Shown here: in pieces, positions 18,939 to 28,978 of the stretch
Layout of the letters: every line of letters begins with the position of its first letter
How positions within the stretch are numbered: position 1 is the first letter of the stretch
From: Paracoccaceae bacterium
Lineage (GTDB): Bacteria > Pseudomonadota > Alphaproteobacteria > Rhodobacterales > Rhodobacteraceae
DNA length: 64,000 bases
Assembly: GCA_947504705.1 (NCBI GenBank)
Contig: CANNIA010000001.1
Span: 124,001 to 188,000 of the forward strand
Reading direction: 5' to 3'
Made by a program: the position numbers and the translations under genes
The notes under the pieces: generated by a model
Database searches by the model: none
The model's input: the letters and a program-made list of their open reading frames with translations, nothing else
Told to the model about the DNA's origin: nothing

Positions 18939-20086
18939 CAGTTGGTCCCCCCGACTGCTGCAGCCGGGGCAGTGCCCATGCGGCCAAGCTCGGTCAAGGG
19001 CAGGAAGGGCACCACGCCTTGGCCCGCCTCACCGCCCGAAACGCCATCAAGGATCACCTTGTTCATACCGCCAAGCACCCGCTCCATGGTTTCGATATAC
19101 AGCCGTTGCCGGGTGATTTCCGGGGCCTTCACATATTCCTCATAGACCGAGATGAAGCGCGCAGCCTCGCCCTTGGCAGAGTTCACGGCTTGGGCCCGAT
19201 AGGCCTCGGCCTCTTCCAGCATCTGTGCCGCCTCACCGCGCGCGCCTGCCGTCACCTTGTTGGCATAGGCGTCGGCCTCTTTTTCCAGCCGGTCGCGTTC
19301 TTGCTGCGCCGATTGCACGGCGTTGAAGGCATCGATCACCTCTGCCGGGGCCTGCGCCATCTTCAGGTTGACCCGGATCACGTTGATCCCGGAATTATAG
19401 GCTTCCAGCGACAGCTGAACGGCAGTCCGCAGATCCCGCGCGATCACACCTCGGTCGCGGTTCAGGATCGGCGAAAGCTGGCTTTGGGCAATGATGTCGC
19501 GCATCGCACTTTCGCTGACCGCGCGGATGGTGTTTTCCGGATCAGCAAGGTTGAACAGGTACTTCTCGGGGTCGGCAATGTTCCAGACCACCTGGAACCC
19601 GATGTCGACCACGTTCTGATCCCCGGTCAGCATCCGGCTGGCACCGCTTGCATCATCGCCCTGAGGGATGTCGGTCGTCCGCTCGCCGGTCACAAGGACC
19701 TTTTCATAAGTGACAATCGGCCAGGGCGCGAAGTTCAGCCCCGGCTCGCCCACGCCCGCGCTTTCGCCCAGGAACAGCTCGACCGAGCGCTCTTCGGTCC
19801 GCACCGAATAGAACGACATGAAAGCCCAAAGCGCGACCAGCGCCAGCACGCCAAGCGCGATGCCCTGCTTGGTCAGCATCGGCCCGCCACTGTCGCCGCC
19901 TGTCGGACCACCCGATCCGCGCCCGCCCATCAGCACGCGCAGCTGTTCCTGCCCGCGCTTTACCAACTGGTCGATCTCCGAGCCCCCAGTCGGACCGGGC
20001 CTTGCGCCCCGACGGTCATCCTCATCGTCGTCACGCTTACCGCCCGAGCCGCCACCGCCGCCCCAGGGACCGCCACTTCCTGCCAT
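18938..20086 (-). CDS. hflK: HflK, SPFH-domain regulator of FtsH
   Basis: 382 residues. It has a Gly/Pro/Asp-rich cytoplasmic N-terminus (GGPWGGGGGSGGKRDDDEDD), a single membrane helix near residues 75-95 (LGVLALVALWAFMSFYSV), an SPFH domain (NVVDIGFQVVWNIADPEKYL) and a long coil with QRLYIETMERVLGGMNKVIL. Partner of HflC in the FtsH-HflKC complex. First gene of hflK-hflC-DUF2065. AAGGAAGG upstream of ATG 20086. Confidence 0.93.
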   Translation of the reverse strand: MAGSGGPWGGGGGSGGKRDDDEDDRRGARPGPTGGSEIDQLVKRGQEQLRVLMGGRGSGGPTGGDSGGPMLTKQGIALGVLALVALWAFMSFYSVRTEERSVELFLGESAGVGEPGLNFAPWPIVTYEKVLVTGERTTDIPQGDDASGASRMLTGDQNVVDIGFQVVWNIADPEKYLFNLADPENTIRAVSESAMRDIIAQSQLSPILNRDRGVIARDLRTAVQLSLEAYNSGINVIRVNLKMAQAPAEVIDAFNAVQSAQQERDRLEKEADAYANKVTAGARGEAAQMLEEAEAYRAQAVNSAKGEAARFISVYEEYVKAPEITRQRLYIETMERVLGGMNKVILDGVSGGEAGQGVVPFLPLTELGRMGTAPAAAVGGTN

Positions 20087-20174
20087 GGATCAGAACCTTC
20101 CTTCTTCACATTGTCCCTAAGCTGGTCATAACCGCCGGGAATTCAAGCCGTCTAAGGCCAATTTGAGCCGTTTC

Positions 20175-21533
20175 TCAGCCCTTGCGGACCGGTTTGCGCA
20201 TCGTGACCAGTTCTTCGGCCATGGTGGGGTGCACCGCACAGGTCCGGTCAAAGTCTTCCTTCGTCGCCCTCATGCCAATCGCGATGGCCGCCAGCTGGAT
20301 CATCACGCCCGCTTCCGGCCCGACGATATGGCAGCCCAGCACCTTCCGCGTGGCCTGAGATACGACCAGCTTCATCAGCACCCGGTCCTGCTTGCCCGCG
20401 AAAACGGTCTTCATCGGCCGGAACGCCGCCGAGTAGACCTCGATCGGTCCGGTTTCCCGCGCGGCCTCTTCGCTTAACCCCACCGAGCCAAGTTCCGGCT
20501 GCGTGAAGACGGCTGAGGCGACCAGCGCGTGGTCAAAGAAGGTCGGCTTCGCCCCGAAAACCGTATCGGCAAAGGCATGCCCCTCGCGGATCGCGACCGG
20601 CGTCAGGTTCACCCGCCCAGTCACATCGCCCACCGCATAGATCGAGGGCACAGCCGTCTGGCTATAGCGGTCCACCACCACCTGCCCCTCGCGCCCAAGC
20701 TCTACGCCCAACGCTTCCAGCCCAAGGCCACCGGTATTCGGCCGTCGCCCGGTCGCATACAGCACCAGATCAAACTCTCGCTCGGTCCCATCCGTCGCCA
20801 CTGCCTTGATGCCGCCCGTTGCCTTCTCCAACCGCATCACATCGGTGCCGCAGTGGATGTCGATCCCGCCCGCCCGCATCGCGTTCGACACATGGCCGCG
20901 CGCTTCTTCGTCAAAGCCCCGCAGGATCTGCGCGCCCCGGTAATACTGGCTGACCTTCACGCCCAAGCCGTTCAGAATGCAGGCAAACTCGCTGGCGATA
21001 TAGCCCCCGCCTACCACCAGCGCCCGCCCCGGCAGCGCGTCCAGATGGAACATCTCGTTCGAGGTGACGGCCAGTTCCGCCCCCGGAATCTTTGGCACAA
21101 AGGGCCACCCCCCAGTCGCGATCAGAATATGCTTTGCGCTGAACTCCTCCCCCGAGGCCAGCCGCACCCGATGCGCATCCACCACCACCGCGCGGGCATC
21201 ATGCATCACGACGCCCGCGTTCTTCAGCGTGTTGCGATAGGCCGCTTCCAGCCGATCCAACTCGGCCTCCAAGGACGTCCGAAACGCTGCCCAATCAAAC
21301 CGGGCACCGGTAACCTCCCAGCCATAGCCCCGCGCCTCTTCGAAAGCCGCCGGAAAACTGGAGGCAAAAACCATCAGCTTCTTCGGCACGCAGCCCCGGA
21401 TGACGCAGGTGCCGCCCATCCGGCTTTCCTCGGCCAGCCCCACCTTCGCGCCATACTCGCCCGAAGCAATCCGCGCAGCGCGCACCCCGCCCGAACCGCC
21501 ACCAATGACGAAAAGATCATAGTCGAATGCCAT
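20175..21533 (-). CDS. gor: glutathione-disulfide reductase
   Basis: 452 residues from the ATG at 21533, which begins the conserved AFDYDLFVIGGGSGGVRAAR FAD-binding segment; the open frame extends further but adds a non-family leader. The redox pair is in GGTCVIRGCVPKKL, an NADPH-binding VVGGGYIASEFA motif follows, ATGRRPNTGGLGL and YAVGDVTGRVNLTPVAIREG are standard, and HPTMAEELVTM with the active-site His is at the C-terminus. Reduces GSSG with NADPH. Confidence 0.93.
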   Translation of the reverse strand: MAFDYDLFVIGGGSGGVRAARIASGEYGAKVGLAEESRMGGTCVIRGCVPKKLMVFASSFPAAFEEARGYGWEVTGARFDWAAFRTSLEAELDRLEAAYRNTLKNAGVVMHDARAVVVDAHRVRLASGEEFSAKHILIATGGWPFVPKIPGAELAVTSNEMFHLDALPGRALVVGGGYIASEFACILNGLGVKVSQYYRGAQILRGFDEEARGHVSNAMRAGGIDIHCGTDVMRLEKATGGIKAVATDGTEREFDLVLYATGRRPNTGGLGLEALGVELGREGQVVVDRYSQTAVPSIYAVGDVTGRVNLTPVAIREGHAFADTVFGAKPTFFDHALVASAVFTQPELGSVGLSEEAARETGPIEVYSAAFRPMKTVFAGKQDRVLMKLVVSQATRKVLGCHIVGPEAGVMIQLAAIAIGMRATKEDFDRTCAVHPTMAEELVTMRKPVRKG

Positions 21534-21653
21534 CTGCCGCCCTGCCATCTTCCGAACTAACGCCAAAACACCCGACCCGACCTAAGCACAATCGCGCCAA
21601 AGCGAAAGACGCCAAGGCGCTTTTCCCGTCACCATAGGGTGACCGGTCCAGCC

Positions 21654-22439
21654 CTATTCCAGATCGGCGAAGATGTTGCCGCTTTGGGTCAGATCGACCC
21701 GGCTCTCATCCGCCTGGCCAGAACTGATGTCGCGCACAACGACCCGCCCATCGGCATGGCCAATGATCGCCACATCGCAGATGTCGACGAAAAGCCCGTT
21801 TTCGACCACACCCGGGATCTGGTTCAACACCAGCGCCAACTGCCTGGGGTTGCCGATCCGCTGCAGATGCAGGTCCAGAATGAAATGCCCCTCATCCGTC
21901 CGTAGGGGTGCCCCATCCTGCAAGCGCAGGGTTGAGGACCGCTCGGACACATCCAGACTGAACAGCGTCTCTTCGATCAGGGCCTGCGTGGTCTTCCAGC
22001 CGAACGGCACCACCTCGACCGGCAGCGGGAATGCCCCCAGTGTCGCCACTTCCTTGGCCGCATCGGCAATCACGATCATCCGGTCGCTGGCCGTCGCCAC
22101 GATCTTTTCTTGCAACAGCGCCGCCCCGCCGCCCTTGATCAGGTTCAGTGCGGGGTCAATCTCATCCGCCCCGTCAATGGTCAGGTCCAGCCAGGTCACT
22201 TCGTCCATGGTGACGACCTTCAACCCCAGCTCCCGCCCCAAAGCGGCCGTCCGGGTCGAGGTGGAAACGCAAGTGACCTTCAACCCCTCTTCCCGCACCC
22301 GCTCGGCCAGGCAGCGCACCATCCAGGCAGCCGTCGAGCCGGTGCCAAGACCCAGCTTCATCCCATCTTCGACAAAATCCACCGACCGCCGCGATGCGAC
22401 ATATTTGGCCCGGTCAATCGGCGAAAGCTCGGCCACCAT
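21654..22439 (-). CDS. rpiA: ribose-5-phosphate isomerase A
   Basis: 261 residues from ATG 22439 (GAGGGAG upstream; a GTG at 22442 is also possible). GLGTGSTAAWMVRCL is the phosphate-binding loop; DGADEIDPALNLIKGGGAAL is the catalytic signature (Asp, Glu, Lys). Interconverts ribose 5-phosphate and ribulose 5-phosphate. Same strand as gor, about 120 bp downstream of the gor start side, so they may share transcription. Confidence 0.93.
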   Translation of the reverse strand: MVAELSPIDRAKYVASRRSVDFVEDGMKLGLGTGSTAAWMVRCLAERVREEGLKVTCVSTSTRTAALGRELGLKVVTMDEVTWLDLTIDGADEIDPALNLIKGGGAALLQEKIVATASDRMIVIADAAKEVATLGAFPLPVEVVPFGWKTTQALIEETLFSLDVSERSSTLRLQDGAPLRTDEGHFILDLHLQRIGNPRQLALVLNQIPGVVENGLFVDICDVAIIGHADGRVVVRDISSGQADESRVDLTQSGNIFADLE

Positions 22440-22548
22440 CACGAAATCTCCCTCTTTGGCGCAAGTTTACCGCAAACCCAAACGGGGGGCGAGTGCAAAG
22501 ACCACCTCTTTGCCACCGCGCTTTTGCACATCGGTCGGCTTCTTTGGG

Positions 22549-23478
22549 TCAGCTGTGACCCTTGTCACCGTCAGGGCGCTTTGCCTTGGGGGGCGGAGCC
22601 TCTTGGCCCGTCATCGCGGCCAGTTTCCGGTTCAAGTATTGCAGGAACCTCGTGTCGAGGTTTGGCTTTTTTGGTTTTGCGCTGACCGGTGCCGGGTTTG
22701 TCTGCTGTAGCGCCTTCGCCTGCTGTGGGGGAGGCTTTATGGTCCTGCTTGCAAGCTCAAGTGCTTCATCGGAAAACAGGGACATGAAGCGATCTGCGGG
22801 AACCAGCCGCAGCAACTGGCCGTGCTCTGCTTCGAACAGGGTATAGGCAAGATCGGCGTCGTCCTTGACGTCGAACCAGCGGGCAACCAGATCCTCGGGC
22901 GGCCTGGGCGGAAGCCATCCACCAGGTTCATCCTGCCCAAGAACAGCATCAAAGGCCCGGTTCTTGATGATCATCCCGCAGCCGTGATCGCCATCCAGAG
23001 CGAAATAATCAAGCGACGGATTTTGCAACACAAAATCCAGAAAGGCCTTGTAGGAAAGACCCCACCAAGCCCCACGTCGGAACCTTGGTGATGCCCCTTC
23101 GCGCGGTTCCGGGATGCAATCATGCACCACCAGCACCCCACCGTCCGACAGCAGATCGAACATCTCTACAAGATCGCGATTGGCGTTTTTATAGGTGTGC
23201 CACCCGTCCACCAGGCAGATGTCCACTGTTCGGCCCGAAGCCCTGAAATCCTCCAAGACCCCGCTGATGTCCTCATCCGGCGAACGGAAGTCGACCTTCA
23301 TGCCGTCATCATAAACGAACGGGGTCACGTACATCATACGGGCAACGTGCGCGAAATAATCACGGTCGATCTGGGAATAAAAGCTGCCCGTGCTTGGCGT
23401 TGCCAATTCCAGGTAGCTCTTGAATTCAAACCTGCGGCCAAGAAGATTGGCGATCATCATCTTCTTTAACTGACTCAT
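22549..23478 (-). CDS. class I methyltransferase-like protein
   Basis: 309 residues from ATG 23478 (MSQLKKMM). The frame is open to 23526, but this start sits at a better place. The N-terminal SYLELATPSTGSFYSQIDRD is a divergent SAM-binding loop; TVDICLVDGWHTYKNANRDL and LSDGGVLVVHDC fit the Methyltransf_24-type core (LVD-x-x-H-xY and a late HDC). The C-terminal ~90 residues are basic and Pro-rich (APPPKAKRPDGDKG). Substrate unknown; possibly glycan-related. Confidence 0.55.
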   Translation of the reverse strand: MSQLKKMMIANLLGRRFEFKSYLELATPSTGSFYSQIDRDYFAHVARMMYVTPFVYDDGMKVDFRSPDEDISGVLEDFRASGRTVDICLVDGWHTYKNANRDLVEMFDLLSDGGVLVVHDCIPEPREGASPRFRRGAWWGLSYKAFLDFVLQNPSLDYFALDGDHGCGMIIKNRAFDAVLGQDEPGGWLPPRPPEDLVARWFDVKDDADLAYTLFEAEHGQLLRLVPADRFMSLFSDEALELASRTIKPPPQQAKALQQTNPAPVSAKPKKPNLDTRFLQYLNRKLAAMTGQEAPPPKAKRPDGDKGHS

Positions 23479-23915
23479 GATAGCCCCATATTCCCTTGTA
23501 TGGGCGGCCCACAAATGGCCGACCATTGATGCACAGACGTTTGCGTCATCTCAGCAAGGTTAAGGCGTTGGCTAAGCCACCAATCCTGAACCCCAAGCCA
23601 CCCTGTCCCGTACTGGCGCCCCCACCTCATCGCCAACAAACTCCTCTCGGGTCCAGCCTGTCAAGCCGACCCTTCGGCACGGCGCGTTGAAGCACGCCTG
23701 ACAATCCCCCAATCCAATTCTTAAGAAATCCTTTCCGACCACCCGCAACCCTTTGATCCTACTACATTGTCAAAACCCGCCCACCGCGGACACCAAACCA
23801 AGGCGCTGCGGCCCCCATCCCCTACTCCCTGTCCCAATCGTCGCCGAGGGGGTCGCTTTTCACCCGGCACCCAGGTTAGATATGGGCAAGTCTTGCCCCA
23901 AACTCCAAGGCCGCG
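23479..23915. other. 437-bp divergent intergenic region
   Basis: Upstream of both the methyltransferase-like gene (minus) and the first glutathione-transferase gene (plus). I see no protein-like frame, RNA gene or long repeat; there is a short AATTCTTAAGAAAT palindrome near 23717-23730. It must hold both promoters. Confidence 0.5.
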
Positions 23916-24596
23916 ATGTATACCCTTCATTACGCCCCCGATAACGCCTCGCTGATCATCCGCCTTGTCCTTGACGGGGCCGGGATCCCCTATCGCACGG
24001 CCCTCATAAACCGGGCCGCCCGCCAGCAGGACAGCCCGGCCTTTCGCAAGCTGAACCCGACCGGCATGATCCCGGTGCTGGAAACCCCGCAAGGCCCGCT
24101 GGCCGAAACCGGGGCGATCCTCCTGTGGCTGACCGACACCCACCACCTTGGCCCGCAGCCAGGCGACCCAGATCGCGGCCCGTTCCTGCAGTGGCTGTTT
24201 TTCCTGTCGAACACCGCCCACGCCGAGCTGCGGACGATCTTCTACCCGCACAACTATTCCCCGACCGAGGCGCATCCCGCCCATCTGGAAATCATGTCGG
24301 CCCGGATGCTCCGCCATTTCACCCTGATCGACGCCGCGATCCGCCAGCACCCCCAGCTTTTTGCCCCGGCGAAACCCTTGGGGGCCTATGCCGTCGTCCT
24401 GTCCCGTTGGTCGCATCTTTACCCCGCCGATGCCCCGCGCTGGATGACGCTGGCCGCTTTCCCTGCCCTTGAGGCCCTAGCCCAAGCGCAGGAAGCGCGG
24501 GTTGAAACGCCGGTCATCGCCCGGGCCGAGGGGCTGGGGGCGCACCCCTTCACCGACCCCGAACAGCCAAACCCGCCGGAAGGATCCGTCTATTGA
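23916..24596 (+). CDS. glutathione S-transferase family protein, copy 1
   Basis: 226 residues. Thioredoxin-fold N-terminus (MYTLHYAPDNASLIIRLVLD, KLNPTGMIPVLETPQGPLAE with the cis-Pro and the glutathione-binding E-T/S pair), then an alpha-helical C-terminal domain (FLQWLFFLSNTAHAELRTIF). ATG start; short intergenic site. First of three consecutive paralogues whose ends overlap, so it is probably an operon with sdaA. Enzyme substrate unknown. Confidence 0.88.
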   Translation: MYTLHYAPDNASLIIRLVLDGAGIPYRTALINRAARQQDSPAFRKLNPTGMIPVLETPQGPLAETGAILLWLTDTHHLGPQPGDPDRGPFLQWLFFLSNTAHAELRTIFYPHNYSPTEAHPAHLEIMSARMLRHFTLIDAAIRQHPQLFAPAKPLGAYAVVLSRWSHLYPADAPRWMTLAAFPALEALAQAQEARVETPVIARAEGLGAHPFTDPEQPNPPEGSVY

Positions 24597-25270
24597 CCGA
24601 TACCCTGACCCTTTATCACATCCCCGACTGGGGCTCCTCGATCATTCGGCTGGCGCTGGAAGAGATTGGGCAGCCCTACACCATCAAAGCCATGGACTGG
24701 GACGCGGGCGATTTCGACGCCCCTTGGTTCCGGGCGATGAACCCGCAGGGGCTGATCCCGGTCCTTGACACGCCCGGCGGCCCGATCTTCGAGACCGTCG
24801 CCATTCTTCTGTGGCTGAATGAAACCTACGGCGGGCTGGGACCGCGCGCGGGTGAGCGTGACCGGCAGGCCTTTCTGAGCTGGCTTTCCTTCGTGTCGAC
24901 CACCCTGCAGCCCACCGTCCACGCGATCATCCATCCCGAACGGGTCGGCGGGGCAGAGGCGGCACCGGAAGTGCAGCGGCTGTCACTGGAACGTCTGAAC
25001 ACGCAGGCTGGCTGGCTGGAGACGCTGATCACCACCCAGAACCCTGACTGGCTGTCGACCCGCCAAACCGGTGCGGTCGGCTATCAGCTTGGGGTGATCC
25101 TGCGCTGGACGATGTATCTGCCCAAAGACCCCGGCATGCGCTTTTCACTGCGACCTTTCCCGGCACTAAGGTCTGTTCTGGCTGCCCATGAAACCACCCC
25201 CGCTTCCCGTCGCATGACCGAGGAAGAAGGGTTTGGCCCCCATCCCTTTACCGCCCCGAAAGGTGCCTGA
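24593..25270 (+). CDS. glutathione S-transferase family protein, copy 2
   Basis: 225 residues from a TTG at 24593 that overlaps the previous stop; GGAAGGATC lies upstream. GST N-domain: LTLYHIPDWGSSIIRLALEE, AMNPQGLIPVLDTPGGPIFE, TVAILLWLNETYG; C-domain FLSWLSFVSTTLQPTVHAII. Clearly homologous to copies 1 and 3 along the whole length. Confidence 0.88.
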   Translation: MTDTLTLYHIPDWGSSIIRLALEEIGQPYTIKAMDWDAGDFDAPWFRAMNPQGLIPVLDTPGGPIFETVAILLWLNETYGGLGPRAGERDRQAFLSWLSFVSTTLQPTVHAIIHPERVGGAEAAPEVQRLSLERLNTQAGWLETLITTQNPDWLSTRQTGAVGYQLGVILRWTMYLPKDPGMRFSLRPFPALRSVLAAHETTPASRRMTEEEGFGPHPFTAPKGA

Positions 25271-25273
25271 CCG

Positions 25274-25939
25274 ATGAACCTGACCCTGCATCACGCCCCC
25301 GATTTCGCCTCGACCATCGTCCGCATGGCGCTGGAGGAGCTGGAGCTTCCACATACCCTTGCCATCGTCGACTTTGCCGCGGGGGCACATCAGACCGATC
25401 AATATCGCCGGATCAACCCGGTCGGCCTGATTCCGGCACTCGAAACCGACGATGGCCCGATGTTCGAAACCGCCGCCATCCTTTTGTGGCTGGTCGACAA
25501 GACCGGTCGCCTTGGGCCGGGTCCGAATGATCCCGACCGCGCCGCCTTTCTGTCTTGGCTTTTCTTCACCTCCAACGCCTTGCACCAATCGGCGCTGGCG
25601 ATGTTCTATCCGCAACGCCCGGCGGGAGAGGCGAATACCGATGTCGCCCGGGCTGTCGGACATGATCAGGTCGTCGCGCGCCTTGGACTGATCGAAAGCC
25701 TGATTGCCAGCCAGCATCCGCGCTGGTTGTCGGCTGATCATCCCGGCGTTCTGGGCTTTTACATCGGGGTCCTCATCCGCTGGTTGACCTCGCTGCCGCC
25801 CGATCCCTTCCGGATCAACCTTACCCAGTTCCCGAACCTGCGCGCCGTTCTTGCCGCGCATGAAGCCCGTGCTTCGGTACAGCGCGTTGCAGCTGACGAA
25901 GGCCTTGGGACTCACCCCTTCACCGAAGCGACTTCCTGA
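25274..25939 (+). CDS. glutathione S-transferase family protein, copy 3
   Basis: 221 residues from ATG 25274, 3 bp after copy 2. NLTLHHAPDFASTIVRMALE, INPVGLIPALETDDGPMFET, AILLWLVDKTGRLGPGPND are the GST N-domain, followed by the helical FLSWLFFTSNALHQSALAMF. Stop TGA overlaps the sdaA ATG (TGATG at 25937-25941). Confidence 0.88.
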   Translation: MNLTLHHAPDFASTIVRMALEELELPHTLAIVDFAAGAHQTDQYRRINPVGLIPALETDDGPMFETAAILLWLVDKTGRLGPGPNDPDRAAFLSWLFFTSNALHQSALAMFYPQRPAGEANTDVARAVGHDQVVARLGLIESLIASQHPRWLSADHPGVLGFYIGVLIRWLTSLPPDPFRINLTQFPNLRAVLAAHEARASVQRVAADEGLGTHPFTEATS

Positions 25940-27318
25940 TGTTTCTTTCTGTCTTCGATATGTTCAAGGTCGGCATCGGCCCCTCGTCCAGCCATACGAT
26001 GGGCCCGATGGTTGCCGCTGCGCGCTTTCTTGACAGCTTGCGCGCCTCTCCGTTCCACTTCTACGGGCTGAGGGCATCGTTGCATGGCTCGCTGGCCTTT
26101 ACCGGGGTTGGCCATGCCACCGACCGAGCGACGATCCTTGGTCTGGCGGGGTTCGAACCCGCGACATATGACGCCGAAAAGGCCGAGGCGGCGCTGGCCC
26201 GGATCAAGGAAACCACGGTGATCGAGGCCCCGGGCCTTGGCCCACTGGCGTTTGATCCTGCCAAGGACCTGCTGTTCGACTATGGCCCCTCGCTGTCCGG
26301 CCATGCCAATGGGATGATCCTGAAGGCCACGGATGCGCAGGGCGACGTGATCCTTGAGGAAACCTATTACTCCATCGGTGGCGGCTTCGTCTTGACCGCG
26401 GCAGAGTTGGCCGAGGCTGCGGGCGCCAAGTCCACCGCCCGGGCCGATGTGCCATACCCCTTTGAAACCGCCGCCGAAATGCTTGAGATGGCGGGGAAAT
26501 CCGGCATGACCATCGCCGCGATGAAACGGGCGAATGAGCTGAAATTCCGCTCGGCTGCCGAACTTGACGCCGGGATCAACCGGCTTTGGCAAGTGATGAA
26601 CGACTGCATCTCGCGCGGGATGTTGGGCGAGGGGATCCTGCCGGGTGGCCTGAAAGTCCGCCGCCGCGCCAAGGGAATTCATGACGCGCTGATGGCCGAG
26701 CGTGGTTTGAACCAGACTCCGCCGCACACGATCAACGACTGGATGTCGCTTTATGCCATGGCAGTGAACGAGGAAAACGCCGCTGGGGGCCAGGTTGTGA
26801 CCGCGCCCACCAATGGCGCGGCGGGTGTGGTTCCTGCCGTCCTTCGCTACTACCTCGACCATGTCCCGGGGGCCTCACCCGCCAAGGTCGGGGAGTTCTT
26901 GCTGACGGCGTCTGCCATCGGCGGGCTTTGCAAGCACAATGCCAGCATCTCGGGCGCGGAATGCGGCTGTCAGGCCGAGGTTGGATCGGCTGCCGCAATG
27001 GGGGCTGCTGGCCTTGCCGCTGTGCTGGGTGGAACGCCCGAGCAGATTGAAAACGCAGCAGAAATCGCGCTGGAGCATCACCTTGGCATGACTTGTGACC
27101 CGGTCAAGGGGCTGGTTCAAGTGCCCTGCATTGAACGCAACGGCCTTGGTGCGATCAAGGCGGTGTCCGCTGCCAGCCTGTCCTTGCGCGGCGACGGTCA
27201 GCACCTTGTCAGCCTGGATGTCTGCATCGAAACGATGCGCCAGACCGGGCATGACATGCATCAGAAATACAAAGAAACCAGCCTTGGCGGGTTGGCGGTG
27301 AACGTTCCGAACTGCTGA
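25939..27318 (+). CDS. sdaA: L-serine ammonia-lyase (single-chain)
   Basis: 459 residues. The N-terminal beta domain opens [20 protein letters not shown], the diagnostic iron-sulfur L-serine dehydratase start. The C-terminal alpha domain has the cluster-binding Cys residues in [30 protein letters not shown]. Converts L-serine to pyruvate and ammonia with a [4Fe-4S] cluster. Translationally coupled to the third glutathione-transferase gene. Confidence 0.93.
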   Translation: MFLSVFDMFKVGIGPSSSHTMGPMVAAARFLDSLRASPFHFYGLRASLHGSLAFTGVGHATDRATILGLAGFEPATYDAEKAEAALARIKETTVIEAPGLGPLAFDPAKDLLFDYGPSLSGHANGMILKATDAQGDVILEETYYSIGGGFVLTAAELAEAAGAKSTARADVPYPFETAAEMLEMAGKSGMTIAAMKRANELKFRSAAELDAGINRLWQVMNDCISRGMLGEGILPGGLKVRRRAKGIHDALMAERGLNQTPPHTINDWMSLYAMAVNEENAAGGQVVTAPTNGAAGVVPAVLRYYLDHVPGASPAKVGEFLLTASAIGGLCKHNASISGAECGCQAEVGSAAAMGAAGLAAVLGGTPEQIENAAEIALEHHLGMTCDPVKGLVQVPCIERNGLGAIKAVSAASLSLRGDGQHLVSLDVCIETMRQTGHDMHQKYKETSLGGLAVNVPNC

Positions 27319-27337
27319 CCTCGGGTAAGCCTCAGGC

Positions 27338-27360
27338 CGGGATATTTGCAGAAGAGAAAG
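27338..27360 (+). repeat. recurrent GAGTATTT/AAGAGGAA-like element, copy 2
   Basis: CGGGATATTTGCAGAAGAGAAAG, 20 nt after the sdaA stop. A looser match to the copies at 11268-11292 and 40929-40952. Confidence 0.4.
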
Positions 27361-27420
27361 CCGCTTCTGCCATGTCGCTTTCGGGCGGGCTGGCAAGGGC
27401 TGGCAGGGCTAGGCAGGGGC

Positions 27421-28335
27421 ATGACCCGCGATACCACTTTGCAGGGCGTCATCCTGATGCTCATCTTTTGCGCGTTTGCGCCGCTTCTAGACGTGGCATC
27501 GAAGTTGGCTGCAGAAAACAATGTGCCGGTTGGGCAGATCGCATCCGCGCGGTTCGTGGTGCAAGCCGCGCTGATGCTGCCGGTCGTCTTTATCATGCGC
27601 CTGTCGCTGCGCCTGACGCCGCGGGCGCTGTTCCTGACAACGATGCGCGCGCTGTTCCTGCTGGTTTCGACCTATGCCTTCGTGTCCGGCGTCAAGGTGA
27701 TGCCGATTGCCGACACACTTGCCATTGTCTTCGTCGAGCCCTTCATCCTTTTGATCCTTGGCAGTCTGATTTTTGGCGACCATGTCGGCCCCCGCCGCAT
27801 CGCCGCCTGTGCGGTCGGGTTCTGCGGGGCGATGCTGGTGATCCAGCCCTCGCTGGCAGTCTTTGGCCTTGTGGCACTTTGGCCACTGGCAACCGCGTTC
27901 CTGTTCGCCTTCTACATGCTGGTCACACGCGCGCTCTCGGCCTGGATGCATCCGGTTACCATGCAATTTCACACCTCATGGACCGGGATTCTTTTGTGCC
28001 TGCCGGTGATGATCCTGGCCAATGGCTCTGGTCACCCCGAGCTTGACCCGATCTGGCCGGAAGGCTGGAACTGGCTTTGGCTGTTCGGGGTCGGGTTCTG
28101 GGCGGCTGTCAGCCATATGGCGATGACCTATGCGCTGAAATACGCCCCCGCTTCGACCCTGGCACCCCTGCATTACTCCGAGATCATCACCGCCGTGATC
28201 TTTGGCTATCTGATCTTTGATGACTTCCCCAATGCCCTGACCTGGACCGGGATCGCGATCATCGTGTCCTCGGGGCTTTATGTCATTCACCGCGAACGGC
28301 TGGCAGCCCGCGTCAAGCGCACAGAAGCGCCCTGA
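27421..28335 (+). CDS. EamA/RhaT-type drug-metabolite transporter
   Basis: 304 residues from ATG 27421 (GGCAGGGGC upstream). About ten hydrophobic segments, in two EamA repeats: GVILMLIFCAFAPLLDVASK, RALFLLVSTYAFVSGVKVMP and the second-half FWAAVSHMAMTYALKYAPAS, LAPLHYSEIITAVIFGYLIF. Inner-membrane transporter of small metabolites, substrate unknown. Follows sdaA by about 100 bp. Its last 23 bases overlap the end of the convergent thiN. Confidence 0.88.
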   Translation: MTRDTTLQGVILMLIFCAFAPLLDVASKLAAENNVPVGQIASARFVVQAALMLPVVFIMRLSLRLTPRALFLTTMRALFLLVSTYAFVSGVKVMPIADTLAIVFVEPFILLILGSLIFGDHVGPRRIAACAVGFCGAMLVIQPSLAVFGLVALWPLATAFLFAFYMLVTRALSAWMHPVTMQFHTSWTGILLCLPVMILANGSGHPELDPIWPEGWNWLWLFGVGFWAAVSHMAMTYALKYAPASTLAPLHYSEIITAVIFGYLIFDDFPNALTWTGIAIIVSSGLYVIHRERLAARVKRTEAP

Positions 28336-28978
28336 TCGCGGCGTCAAGCCGACGGCGCGGCAAGATCACCAGCATTCCGGGGCGGTCGAATTCCAGCACG
28401 ACTGTCTGCGAAATGACCCGGTTCGAGGTTCCGATCCGACCGTCCGGCGCAAAATCTAGGCCCGAGATCGGCCATTCCAGACCGTCGCTTTGGCCCCTGA
28501 CCGGAGCCATGGGGAACAGCGAAAACGGTTCCCCCGGAACCAGATCAAGCCGCAATCGGGCGGGGGGGGCAAAGCAGATATCCTTCGGCCCGATCAGGAT
28601 GCAGCGCTGATTGGCCCGTGCGATCAATGTGTTGAAGGCCGCAAGCCCGTGGTCCAGCCGCGCGCCTGCAAAGCCCAAGGCCAGGACAAACGGCGCCGAG
28701 ATCATCCGCAGCGCCTTGTCGAAATCGGTAGTCTCTTGTTCGGCAACAGGATGCTGGCGGTCCGCCGGGATACGCTTCCTTGCGTCTACGGACAGCGAGT
28801 CGAAATCGCCGATCACCGCCCCAGGCATCACCCCATGTCGCAAAAGCCGGTCAGCACCGCCGTCTGCAGCGACAGCAATCGGCGCGCGCTTCAGGCAAAG
28901 CGCCAGATCCCGGCCCGTGAAGGGACCGCCTCCGGCAAGGGTTATCCCCTGAAGTGTTTGGACAATCAGCGAATTCAT
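28313..28978 (-). CDS. thiamine pyrophosphokinase
   Basis: 221 residues. AADGGADRLLRHGVMPGAVI then GDFDSL is the ATP/thiamine-binding region; EQETTDFDKAL and GFAGARLDHGLAAFNTL complete the catalytic domain, with a C-terminal beta domain. Phosphorylates thiamine to thiamine diphosphate (TPK/ThiN family). ATG start at 28978. Confidence 0.85.
   Translation of the reverse strand: MNSLIVQTLQGITLAGGGPFTGRDLALCLKRAPIAVAADGGADRLLRHGVMPGAVIGDFDSLSVDARKRIPADRQHPVAEQETTDFDKALRMISAPFVLALGFAGARLDHGLAAFNTLIARANQRCILIGPKDICFAPPARLRLDLVPGEPFSLFPMAPVRGQSDGLEWPISGLDFAPDGRIGTSNRVISQTVVLEFDRPGMLVILPRRRLDAAIRALLCA

Noticed and set aside
23721-24416. Open frame on the minus strand over the first glutathione-transferase gene
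   Set aside because: Overlaps a clear GST and has no family motif; it is antisense shadow.
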